Of a stretch of DNA of 64,000 nucleotides, positions 1-9,954 are shown one piece after another. The stretch spans positions 41,341,131-41,405,130 of the forward strand of contig CM055099.1 in NCBI GenBank assembly GCA_029204225.1, given 5' to 3'. The translations under genes and the position numbers were made by a program. The notes under the pieces are model-generated. The model was not told where the DNA came from. It did not search any database and was given only the letters and a program-made list of their open reading frames with translations. The stretch comes from Diphasiastrum complanatum. Taxonomy: Eukaryota > Streptophyta > Lycopodiopsida > Lycopodiales > Lycopodiaceae. How positions within the stretch are numbered: position 1 is the stretch's first letter; the number at the start of each line of letters is the position of its first letter.

Positions 1-594
1 TGAGCAAAGTTTAAGATCTAGCATCCTAGTGTTGGCAAATTGGCAAATTGTTGACAATGTAGCAAGGGTTGTATGCAAATCTTGTGGAGATACTTCAATT
101 ATTTCAAGTTCAGGTTTTGCTCATTCAAATGGAGCAGAGAATACATCATTTTGGCATTCATTCACTCAAGGGCTTTCATGGATTGGAGATCTACAAAGGC
201 AAGGTGGTGATGGAGGTTCATTCATGGAGATACATGGTGCATTCACTATGGGCATAGTGGAATGTGGAGGAGGCATGCAAACACTTGTTGGTTACTTTCA
301 CTTACAACTTGTTTGCTGTTGTTTTATAGAGAACTCAAAGGCAGATACATGTAGGAATCCTTTCATTATGATTCTATGTTCTTTTACATGTATCATGTTC
401 ACCATTCTATGTAAAATTGATGTAAGAAATAGTGAAGCATCCTATATGGACACTATTATCTATATCAATTATGTTGTACTTCATATTGTACATATTAGAA
501 TGCCATGAGAAGAGATCTATTATCATGATGGAGATCATTCTTAGTTTGGAGCAAAGTAGTGTTGTAAAACTAGCAAGTTAAGTTGAAGAGGGAG
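1..594 (+). pseudogene. 3' internal end of an LTR element, non-pol module (copy T1)
   Basis: An open frame at 29-508 (159 codons) is followed by decayed coding sequence up to a polypurine tract at 585-594 that abuts the LTR at 595. The frame has no Copia or Gypsy pol domain. It resembles the modules at 38295-39125 (minus) and about 54600-55445 (plus): shared stretches include GGSFME(I/F)HG near its middle and CKIDVRNSEAS towards its end. This copy is diverged and lost the terminal KLVEEGV reading by frameshift. The element continues beyond the left edge of the window. Its function is unknown to me; that it is part of a retroelement is inferred from its place directly before the polypurine tract and LTR. 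Confidence 0.7.
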
Positions 595-1249
595 TGTGAA
601 AATTGTCAACATTTCCTAGCTAGTTTGAGGCCTAAATTAGCAATTTTTGTACATAGTTTTGGATCTAACATTTCACACGTGTAAAAGAGGCCTAGATACT
701 TTTATTTTAGTATATGTTTCATGTTGAAGAATTCTCAAACTTCAGGACCTTCGAAATGACACCAAAATCATGTTATTTGGACACATAGGCCAAAATTGGC
801 TATTTTAGGCTATTGGTGTCCTAAATTTGGGTCCTAGGTTCTAGAGAGAGGAGAGAGAGTCATCTCTCTCACCTATATTAGGTTGAAATTTGTGGAGAAC
901 AGGTTGGAGAAACTTATTGTATTGTTGAGAGAGATCAATAGATCATTGTCACAGTTTCTTCCTCCATTGAGAGCATTGCTTTGTGTATTGTCTTCAAGCT
1001 TTTGTGTATGATCTTAAGAGGTTTTCAAAAGTGGTAGGCTGCTATTGTAGGGCTGGTATGCTGTTGTTTTTGGCTGCCATTAGTACCTTTTATTAGTTTC
1101 TTTTGTCTCTTGAATGCTTTGTCAAGTTCATGTGTATCAAAGGTAGCATTAGGTTGCTTTGCCATTTCTAGCTTTTGTAGCTTGTTGTGCAAAGATCTTA
1201 GCCAAGTATTTTGGGAGTTTGGATCCATTCAAGATCCACTTTTTTTACA
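595..1249 (+). repeat. Copia-type 3' LTR
   Basis: It starts TGTGAAAATTG directly after the purine tract GAAGAGGGAG and ends at a mutated CACTTTTTTTACA. The same LTR family occurs inverted at 60818-61466, where the tRNA-Met primer site is preserved, which fixes both ends. It contains CACACGTGT at 674-682. The small minus-strand frame at 1025-1228 lies wholly inside the LTR and recurs in the other copy, so it is not a separate gene. Confidence 0.85.
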
Positions 1250-1273
1250 ACATTTTCTTCTAGAAAATCAGCA

Positions 1274-2545
1274 TCAATGATTGTAGTTGCTGAAATTTTG
1301 AAATTTCGACCAGAAAAATGCACTACAGTCTTCTCGATCATACGACAAAGTGTTGCCATTGAACAAAACTCGAATGCCTAGATCTGCCATCTTGGAGACA
1401 GATAGCAGATTCTTTCCAAGTGAGGGCACATAAAGTGCTCCTGGCAGCTCTGCTTGGCCTGACAAGGTTCGTACCTGTAGAGAGCCGATGCCTTTGACAT
1501 CATGTCTACTTCCATCGCCTAGAATCACTGCTCTATCGTTTTTGAGTTCGTGAAAGTTGATCAAGATCTTCTTGTTGCAGGCTATGTGAGATGTTGCTCC
1601 TGAATCGATGACTACATCGAAGTCGTGTTCAGAGTAGCTTGTCGAAGCTTTGTCGAGTATCGTGAAAGCTTCATCATCTCTTTCAACATCCTTTGATGAC
1701 TCTGCAACATTTGCCTTTTCAGCTTTGTTTTTTCTTTTTGGGTTGAATCTGCAGTCGTATGCAGAATGTCCTTTCTTCTTGCAGTGCATGCAAGGTATTG
1801 CTGGATTGAACCAGCATTTGTTGGCCATATGGCCTGGTTTGTGGTAGTGATTGCAAGAAGAATATTCTTGATTCGAGGACTTTATCTTTTCGAATCTTGG
1901 CTTGTTTTTATTCTTCTTCTTTCCTTTCATGAAGAGAGCCTTCTCTTGATCACTGCTTCCCTCTCCTTAGTCTCTCATCAGTCTCTCATCAGTGACAAGA
2001 CTGACTGCTTTGTCAAATGTCATACTTGGTAGACTCTATATGAGCATTCTCAGCGGCTGATAGGACGTCGGTAGAGATTTCATGAAGTACATCAATTGTT
2101 GTGGTGCTGGGACCTGGTGCTCCTGTCCTGATGCAACGAGTTGAGAAAAGATCGTTCTGATCTTCTCAACCTGCTGATCCAACTAGTTGCCATCCCACCG
2201 TATGGATTGCAGCTGATTGTGAAGGTGCATGACTGAAGTTGCAGTCCTCACTTTATACTTCTGCTTTAATCTTTCCCACGCTGCATGGTTGCTTTCGAAG
2301 TCTTCAATCTGCATGAGTAGATCTTTATTTATGGACAAAATGATGATCGCCATTGCGCGCTCATCCTTTCTAATCCATTTAGCTCTCCTTGGGTCTCCCT
2401 CTGGAGGCTGCACCTCTGAGAGCTCGGTCACTGATTGGATCCCTTCACCCTTCAGAAGCATTTTGACTTTGAATTTCCAGATTCTATAATTTGCGCCATC
2501 GAGACTGATTGTTACTTTGGTTTGAATTGCTTGGTTCAAAACCAT
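1274..2545 (-). pseudogene. Copia gag-protease fragment
   Basis: Reading on the minus strand, 2545-2183 encodes a Copia gag N-terminal region (GANYRIWKFKVKMLL, then WERLKQKYK). The frame continues with a few stops to 1930-1274, which carries two zinc knuckles and an aspartic protease start. The first knuckle has lost its second cysteine (CNHY instead of CxxC); the second, CMHCKKKGHSAYDC, is intact. The protease motif is VIDSGATSHI. The frame ends in the region before integrase (LGKNLLSVSKM). In-frame stops include a TAG at 2183-2185 where the family normally has a sense codon. There is no integrase or RT downstream, so this is a truncated copy. Confidence 0.85.
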
Positions 2546-2645
2546 GTTGGATGAGGAATGTGTTGATCCTCTGGGACCAAGCTCTAGCTGACTACTTCAA
2601 GCCATAAAGTGCCTTATGGAGTTTACAGACATGATGCTTTATGTC
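2546..2645 (-). pseudogene. Copia reverse transcriptase scrap joined to gag
   Basis: Minus-strand translation gives HHVCKLHKALYGLK, a stop, then SARAWSQRI and FLIQHGF. This is the well-known Copia RT segment around KALYGLKQAPRAW, with the glutamine codon changed to a stop. It runs straight into the gag frame starting at 2545, which cannot be the native order (gag precedes RT), so a rearrangement or nested deletion joined the two. No catalytic YVDD segment is present. Confidence 0.7.
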
Positions 2646-2699
2646 AAAAATCAGTGGGAAGAATGAGCGAAAGCTTATGAGCGGGATTGACGTGTAGGA

Positions 2700-3267
2700 T
2701 CAGAAGCACAACAGACAACAGTAGAATATTCAAATTGAATGATTTAGACAAATGTATAATGCAATGATACATTAGTGGGATTGGAAATTTGCACTCTGAT
2801 GAATATCAAACAGTGAGTATAATGCTTGAAGTGATAACTTCAACTTACAATCATTGAGTGTGATAACACTAGCTATAGAAACTCGAATAATCAAAAAAAA
2901 AAATTTGATGAAGATTATAAGATTGATATCCTACAAAATATCTACAACAACCTTTTGTTGCAGTTATTACAACCACATCATTACTAATAATGAATATACA
3001 AAGTGGACGGACTATCAACGTGAAGTCGTTGGGTCAGATTTCAGACTGACAATATCGAAATTTACAAGTATCGAAAAATGTACAATGACTCAAAAAATAC
3101 TGACTCGAAAAATATAAATTTTTTTGAGTCGATCCAGTATCAAAAATTTCTAGAAAATTTGATCTTAAATTTTTCAATCCTCTACTCAGAAATTCAAGTC
3201 TTCTATTTCTAAATCTTCATGATCCTCATTATTGAATGGATTTGAGGCTAAGCATCGAATTCCAACA
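2700..3267 (-). repeat. Copia 3' LTR (minus strand), inner end uncertain
   Basis: Reading on the minus strand, a purine tract (complement of 3268-3280, CATTAAGGGAGAG) is followed by TGTTGGAATTCGATGC starting at 3267, the standard junction of an internal region with a 3' LTR. The RNase H fragment at 3300-3935 lies directly upstream in the same orientation. The distal end of the LTR was not located exactly; the DNA is AT-rich and noncoding down to about 2700, and RT coding scraps begin by 2645. Confidence 0.6.
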
Positions 3268-3299
3268 CTCTCCCTTAATGTGGATCCTAAAAACTTTTG

Positions 3300-3935
3300 A
3301 TTTTTAGATTCAACATGTCGTTGAATTTGAGGTGGTGCTCATTTGATAGAGCCTTTGTGAAGTAATATGCTGCCATTGATTCTGTCCTGCATTAGACTAA
3401 GGATATCTCCTTGCTTTGCACCTTCTCTCTTAATCTAATTTTGATATGCTTGCTTCAAGAATGAAATCTCGGACTGAGAGAGAGAGTTATGGTGCTTTGG
3501 TTGTCACAAAAGATGGTCGTTGGATGTGATTGTGCAAGGTCGATTTCTGCTAGCATGTGCCTCAGCCAAATTGTCTCATTTGTAGCATTCGTGGCATCAA
3601 TGTACTCTGATTCGGTTGATGATAATGCTACTGAGGTCCGCTTTTGGCTATTCCAAGAGATTGGGCCTTGATTGTATAGAAATACAAATCCAGAAGTCGA
3701 TCTTCTGGTATCGATTTTTCCTATCCAATCCGCATCTGTGTATCCTTCAAGAATATTGGTAGTTTGGTTGTCTCCATAACATATATTGAGATTCTTGGTC
3801 GCTTGGACGTACTTCATGACCTTTCTGAGTGCTTTTCAATGGGTGAGGCCTGGATTTGATAGAAATTGACTGAGTGAACTGATCGAATATGCAAGATCTG
3901 GTCTTGTGTCAAGGATGTTCTTCAGAAAATATTCA
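3300..3935 (-). pseudogene. Copia RT thumb and RNase H fragment
   Basis: The open part, 3817-3455, reads MKYVQATKNLNICYG, then GYTDADWIGKIDTRRSTSG, SSTESEYIDATNA and IFCDNQSTI, the hallmark order of Copia RNase H. The coding similarity extends upstream to about 3935 in another frame (SQFLSNPGLTHWKALRKV) and downstream to about 3300 with stops (FTKALSNEHH). It is the 3' end of a minus-strand element whose purine tract and LTR follow. Multiple frame breaks show it is not functional. Confidence 0.85.
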
Positions 3936-3964
3936 AAGTGTTCCTTGATGATTTGTGTGTGCAT

Positions 3965-4560
3965 TTAGCCTAAAGGTGACACTTAAATAATCTGGAACAA
4001 GTTCTACTACAATGTCGAAAATATGGCATCTCCCTTAACCCAGCCAAATGCCAGATATGGGTAATACATGGCATTGTGTTAGGGCATACTATATCACAAT
4101 AAGTGATTGCCACGGATTCGCCCAAGATCAGAGTGATAATTGAGATGACCCTACCAAGACAGTGTGAGATGTTTATACTTTTATGGGACATGCCAATTAT
4201 TATCGATGCTTCATACCATTGTTTGTATTATTGGCTCATCTGATCTATCGTCTGATTATTTAGCCAAAATGGCCACAAGAAGCCCTAGATGCTTGCGAGA
4301 AAATCAAGCAAGCCCTTGTTATAGCCCCTATCTTACGATCTCTAAATTGGAACATACAATTTCATGTGCATACAAATGCATCCAAGTATGCAATAGGGAT
4401 TGTGCTAATGCAGCTAGGGGAAAATAAAAAGGATTTTCCCATCCGCTTCACAAGCTGAAAGCTCATTAAGGTAGAGACAAATTATACCACCATCGATCGA
4501 AAGGCTCTTGCCATGATCTTTAGCATCAAGAAATTTTGACACTACTTCATGTTGGAAAGA
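3965..4560 (+). pseudogene. Gypsy RT/RNase H remnant
   Basis: Plus-strand translation gives VLLQCRKYGISLNPAKCQI, followed by GHTISQ, the segment after the RT active site in Gypsy elements, and then scattered RNase H similarity in shifting frames. A nucleotide stretch near 4360-4400 matches the DASKYAIG RNase H motif that is intact in the Gypsy copy at 61526. Frameshifts and stops occur every few dozen codons. It borders the minus-strand Copia RNase H fragment at about 3950. Confidence 0.65.
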
Positions 4561-4741
4561 GGGGTGTAGAAAGATAACTCGACAAGAAACGAACACGAAA
4601 AGAAATGAGCTAAAAAAGAAACGAACTCGAATGAAAAATGTTTGTGCAGGTGAGTACAAAACAATAGCGGATGCAACCGTGTGCTTCACAAAGCTAATCA
4701 TGATCTGTAGAGATAATGAACTTATTATTGACAATCCATCT

Positions 4742-5065
4742 TGTGGAGCCTCATGATCCCACATTGTCCAAGTTTTTGTTATATATTGTAAAAATTTTCA
4801 ATTTTTATATATGTAAATGTGCTATAGTGCCTAAATTCATGTAAAGGCCTATTTGCACTTTGTAAATTTACATTTAGGGTAGAAGTTGTGACGTTCCATA
4901 AGAGACGCAGTAGCGGATCACAGCCAACATTTTGACGGTTGGTAAACAACATTGAGGCTGATGATCGTTCCTATAAGGTCGACACTTCATGCCATGGTAC
5001 TGACGCATTTTGCACAGAGCTGAGTATCAATAGAGAGAGAAGAGCAAGTTTCTATAGCTTGAGCA
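4742..5065 (+). repeat. Partial Gypsy LTR, same family as 8886-9889, opposite orientation
   Basis: It begins TGTGGAGCC and tracks the reverse complement of 9889 downward: both share GTAAAGGCCTATTTGCA and GCTATAGTGCCTAAAT, and the stretch around TCAATAGAGAGA. Similarity fades near 5060. No purine tract precedes it, so it may be the start of a 5' LTR or a truncated solo piece. The 130 bases up to 5197 show nothing I recognise. Confidence 0.65.
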
Positions 5066-5197
5066 TTTCATGTTGCTGGAAAGGGTTGGGTGCATTGCAT
5101 AATCCAAATGGCATCACACAAAAAGCATAATTTCCCCATGTTGTCACAAAGGCGGTCTTGTGATGATGATCCTGGTGCTATTTGTATTGCATTATAC

Positions 5198-5990
5198 TCA
5201 CTGTAAATCATCGAGGAAGCTATAGGCCTCTTCTCTTGCTATTTGTTCTAGTTCTCCTTCAGTAAAAGGTAAGGGGAAGTTGTCTTTCTTTGTGAGTGCG
5301 TTGATCTTTTTGAGATCTACATAGATGCATAGTTTCCCATTCTTCTTTGACACAATCACAGTTGGAGAAACCCAGTCAATATGCTCTATCTCATAGATGA
5401 ATCCAACATCGAGTAACTTTTTCAACTCATGTTGTATGAGTTCATAATAGTGTGGATTGCAGCGATGAGGTTGGCTCACTTTTGGTTCAGCACCATCAAC
5501 CAATGGGATGGTGTGTTGCACTACTTCAGGGGATATGCACTTGAGATCCTTGTAGGGCCACACAAAGTAGTCTCGATATTCTTTTAAGAGATTCCTTAGA
5601 TTGGAAAGTTCCTCAATAGTAAGCTGCTCTTATACATAAAATAATTTCTTGTCTTCCCTTGGATCGGCTAGATCTAGAGATTGGACTTTCGTAGGGCCTT
5701 CGTATGAACAAGATTTATCATGTAGATCATTTGAGTCAAGTTCTTGCTATGCTTGGGATAAGGCTACAATCACATCATCTAAGATATAGTCACGAAATTA
5801 CATTGGCACATCATGCAATGGCTCAACTGGCAACGCCTGATCTTGCCTAGGCTTTTTGAATGCTTCTAACTTTGTCTAATTTTGGGATGGTGAATTGGAT
5901 ATCATCGAGGCTATCCTTGATGCCTTAGACGTCGTGTCTTGTGGTTGGTTTCTTGTGTTCATGAGTTGCGGCCGATCACAACCCATCTTA
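5198..5990 (-). pseudogene. Gypsy pol fragment: N-terminal reverse transcriptase
   Basis: The open frame 5563-5198 reads KDLKCISPEVVQHTIPL, then a segment resembling HYYELIQHELKKLLDVGFI, WVSPTVIVSKKNGK and VDLKKINALT, the N-terminal RT region of Gypsy elements just before the active site. Similarity extends upstream to about 5990 with stops (LRNLLKEYRDYFVWPYKD). The sequence ends at FLDDLQ before the catalytic YxDD, so the enzyme core is absent. It faces away from the gag fragment at 6045. Confidence 0.85.
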
Positions 5991-6044
5991 GCCTTTCCTT
6001 TTAGGATTGGCTAATATTTTATTAGTTGGCTCCTTTGACGACCG

Positions 6045-7258
6045 ATGTGGAAAGTCACCGCTCAACGGAAACCTTATTATTACAACCAACGACTGTCTGA
6101 ATACGTTAGTCCTACCTTTGATGGAAGCATTCACTCCATTAATGTAGACAGTTGGCTAGAAGATTTGGATCATAACTTCTACTATAGTGGAGGTATTGAT
6201 GACAATAGTATGGTTTTTTTTGCCTCATCAGGTTTCCAAGGACGTGTTTAGTCATGGTGGAACATCGTTCACGACTTTCTTCCTAAGAATTGGTTAACTT
6301 TCAAAAGAGTTTGTAGACAAGTCTTCAATCAATCTAACTTCATCCAATGGTGTTCTTTGGACCAGACAATTATAGTTGCTGAGTACAATAGAGAATTCCA
6401 ACAAATGGTCCCAATATTTGATTATGAAGAAGTATATCTTGTACAATGCTATATATATGGCTTACAACCTCAATATCAGAGCATTGTAGAAAACTATCTA
6501 TGACTACTTCTCTCCAGCCTGGGTTCCGATTAAGAAAAACTATGGAATATGCTTTAAAGTATGAGCAACAAGAACAAAAGCTTAAACTGAAAGCTGAAAG
6601 GAAAGAAGAACAATCCAAGTGGTTTGAGAAAATGAAAATGCGGATTCAGAAAGTGATTGTATACACTAAAGCATCAGTGGATCGACAACCACATGTGAAT
6701 GAAAGAAAAGAAACTTCTGAAGATGAAGATGATTCCAACAATGAGTCTGATGAGCCAAGTGACAATAATGAAGCAGATGAGCGAAGTGAGGACAATGAGT
6801 CAGATGAGCTAAGCGATGACGAGAGTGAAGGCCCAGATCCAAACACAATTGCAACAACAGATGGTGAAAATCAAGATTCAAACAAAGGTCAAGATTCAGA
6901 TCAAGATGTGAAGATAATTGAACACCCTTTCAAGTTTCACTTCAACCATCAAAGTCCAGAACTTGACCTACATCGATGCCTTAATTTGGTCAATGAACAA
7001 GCAACTGTGGATCGTCAGATCGGAAATATTGCTATGCTCGAAGGAAGTCGATCAAGGCATTCACCAAACTTTCAGATTGAGGACTACATGACATCGACAT
7101 TCCATGGCTTGGAACTGAGTGGGTATTATCATGATCTGGTCTACGAACCATGTCAAATTGATATGGGAGATTTTGAGAATAATTTTATTTTTGACAATGA
7201 TCTAAGGGAGTATGAGGTTTCAACATGGATACTGGTAGAAATGAAGAGATTTCATTAG
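6045..7258 (+). pseudogene. Gypsy gag with long acidic C-terminal region
   Basis: Reading from 6045, the first part has FDGSIHSINVDSWLEDLDH, and then SWWNIVHDFLPKNWLTFKR in the same frame after a TAG at 6249-6251 standing where GRVQSWW is expected; this is the retrotransposon gag fold. After a frameshift near 6446-6520 the open frame to 7258 carries a lysine-rich helix (KYEQQEQKLKLKAERKEEQ) and a strongly acidic repetitive stretch (ESDEPSDNNEADERSEDNES, about residues 100-135 of the 270-codon frame). No zinc knuckle is visible. It belongs with the LTR at 8338-8871 in the same direction. Confidence 0.75.
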
Positions 7259-8337
7259 TCCATGGAAATTCTACTTGTATCAATACTTTGGATTATTGTT
7301 CAATGTCTCATAGATCCATTAGTCAAGAGCTTCAAGTGGCTTTTGCTGAAGAACCTTAATCCTATGGATTCTCTAGAATTCAAAAGCCAATATGTAATTC
7401 ACGTGCATATTTGGAATGTATGGATGTGAATAATAATTGGGAATATTCTCTCAGTCAACCAACACTCTATAGGAAGCTGATTTTAAAATATGCCATCAAT
7501 CTATATCAGTTTCTTTGGAGAGGTCTACATTGCTCAGTGGACTCTAATGTAATCAATCTTCAATTGAGTAATGTCAACAATGATTGTTCATCAATGGTTA
7601 TTTGGAACAATCAAGACATCAAATCTCTGGTTCAACTTTGGATTGGGTATGATGCTTCAACGATTTATATGGGCAACTGCAAATTGTATATTTCGAAACA
7701 AGAGTCCATTTTTGAGGTCAATCAGGTCAAATATTTACTTCCACCTATGAATGAGATATTGACCAAATTTGAAAAAAAATATTTTGGTCAACAGTATGCC
7801 CAGAGATATGCTTCATAATACAACAGAGTGTCAATATTCATGCCGAGTACTTCATATGGAACATTTTTATATGAACAACAATTCATGACTACCATTGTCT
7901 ATGACAGAATTGTAATTTTCTTCGTCAAATTAGTCAAACAACATGGATTGGCAATTACGACAGAAGAGCCGGATGCAAGACAAAACCAAGAATCCAAGGG
8001 AATTGGATAAGCATTCGAATTAGTATGATGTCAAGGAAGCAGACAAAAGAGAATATTGCGGTGACACACTCTGTCCATTCCATACAGATTGATTACCAAC
8101 AAGCAATATGGTGCTTCATCAGCCTCTTCTTCGACCATCAATTTTTCCTCCATGGGAACAAGGATTACAGTCTGAAGCTAGCAAAATGGATTCAATTCGA
8201 CAACTTTGGATCTGTAACGAGGCAATAAATTAGTTTTTGGATGACACATCCTCTATCATGACTACTTAACCAAGGCGATCAAGCTGATCAAACAAGCGTC
8301 TTCATTTTTTATGACAAAAATGTTTAAGTAGGGGGAG
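7259..8337 (+). other. Gypsy-type element internal region without pol, ending in a purine tract
   Basis: Between the gag frame and the LTR there is no protease, RT, RNase H or integrase that I can detect on either strand. The longest open frame, 7411-7818 (135 codons), is hydrophobic-rich and unrecognised. Smaller frames at 7828-8010 and 8025-8228 are also unrecognised. The region closes with AAGTAGGGGGAG at 8326-8337, the polypurine tract before the LTR. The simplest reading is a gag-only, non-autonomous element whose remaining body is noncoding or a decayed unknown ORF. Confidence 0.6.
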
Positions 8338-8871
8338 TGTCATGTACTTTTAGTACATCAATGCTTTTCAAGGCAATATAATATCCATTGTAAGCTTTTA
8401 GGCCCAAAAGGAGCTATTAGCCTTAAGAACAAGGCAGTTCCCTCTTTACGCCCTTCAAAGTAACTAATAAGGATAATAGGCCAATAAGGGCCCAATGTAG
8501 TTTGAATAATACTTAACAAGGGCTAACTATCCCTCAAGATAGTTAAGTTAAGTTAAGTAAGAGCATTGTCTATAACTAGGCAAGAGACATCATTTTGTGA
8601 ATCTTTTGGCTCATTTGCAAGTGAGAGCTTCTAGCTTCCTTGTGAATGTGAATCATAGGGATCTCCATTGCTAGGTCTCATGTGCCCTATCCACATGAAT
8701 CAATGCTCATGTTTATATCTTGTATTCTTTCTTTCATTACTAATGTGATTCTATGGTGATCTCCATGTTTCTAGATTTCTATTGATATGCTATCATGATT
8801 GTCTTGTTATCTTCTTACTTCTAACTTTACTTCATTGTTATTGCCATTTGCTTGGGATTTGGCACATGACA
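8338..8871 (+). repeat. 3' LTR of the gag-only Gypsy-type element
   Basis: The 534 bp unit begins TGTCATGTAC and ends GGCACATGACA, giving inverted termini TGTCATG/CATGACA, and follows a purine tract. A TATA-like GTCTATAACTA lies near 8569. No matching 5' LTR is visible upstream of 6045, so that side is truncated or was replaced by the minus-strand pol scrap. Confidence 0.8.
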
Positions 8872-8885
8872 TGTAGCCATGTTGT

Positions 8886-9889
8886 TGTGGTAGCCTAGTC
8901 ATTATAGATATTCACAAAATCAGTGAATTAAGTAGTATAAACGATTTTATCGTTCCCCAAGAGAGAGAGAAATCTCCTCTTTCAAATCAATAAGTGTACG
9001 AAAGTGTTGGATAGATGATGGATGTAGTATTCAAAGCAGAATACTACAATGACAAATCTAATTATCCAAAGATATTGAGTACATTGGCGTCCAGAAAGAC
9101 CAAGGATGAAACGATTTGGTCAAGGTCTGAAGGTATAGAAGGGTGCATTATCTTCCAGGCTCTTAGAACAACAATAAGCAAATTAATCTGATAGCAACAA
9201 GCAAAAAGATCCTTCATGACAAAATCTATTCGGCTTTTGATTTCTCTTAACAAGCACAAGAAATTAGTTCTTATCACAGAAAGTAAACAAGGAGAACGTC
9301 AATTAAGTTCTTTATCTGAACACATAGCTCATTCAAAATTAAAAGAGGTTCTATTTAGAGTTATGCTTTAGGCTTCGACTAATTCCCTGCACACATTAGC
9401 TAGAATTGTCACTCCTAGATGTTGCCTATAAATCCACGTTAGAAAATCTGGAATTCAGTACAAGTGAAGAGTGATGTCTATCAAAATCAGTTACAAAATA
9501 ACTCAAAGTGTATTTGCTCGATTGATAAGAAGTGTAACTGTAACAGATAACAGAGCAAAGGAATGCACAAGCTATGAAACTGGCTCTCTTCTCTCTATTG
9601 ATAGTTGAATCTTTGCGTGTGCACAATGGCTTTGAATGTCGCCCTTACAGAGACAAACACCGGCCTAACCGTCGATCACCAACCGTTAAGGTGTCGGTTG
9701 GGATCAGGTAATGTGTCGCTCTAGTATGTCGCCTATAAACATCGTGAGATCTTAATTACAATGATTTTACAAGATGCAAATAGGCCTTTACATTGATTTA
9801 GGCACTATAGCATATTTTCATGTACAAAAATTAAAAATTTATAATATAAAACATTTAATTTGGATAATGTAGAATCGTAGGCCTCCACA
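8886..9889 (-). repeat. Gypsy 3' LTR, about 1 kb, minus strand
   Basis: On the minus strand a purine tract (complement of 9890-9904, CTGAGGAAGGGAATA) is followed by TGTGGAGGCC at 9889, and the unit ends CTACCACA at 8886, so both ends carry TGTGG/CCACA. A partial inverted copy lies at 4742-5065. Small frames inside it (9062-9277, 9426-9626) are not gene-like. It closes the element that carries the integrase and the long extra ORF. Confidence 0.8.
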
Positions 9890-9954
9890 TATTCCCTTCC
9901 TCAGCTGTGCAGCGGCTCGCAAACAGTCTGATCACATTCTGCATTGTCTTTTTT

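Noticed and set aside
1025-1228. 67-codon minus-strand frame conserved between two loci
   Set aside because: The conservation comes from the LTR that contains it; it is not an independent gene.
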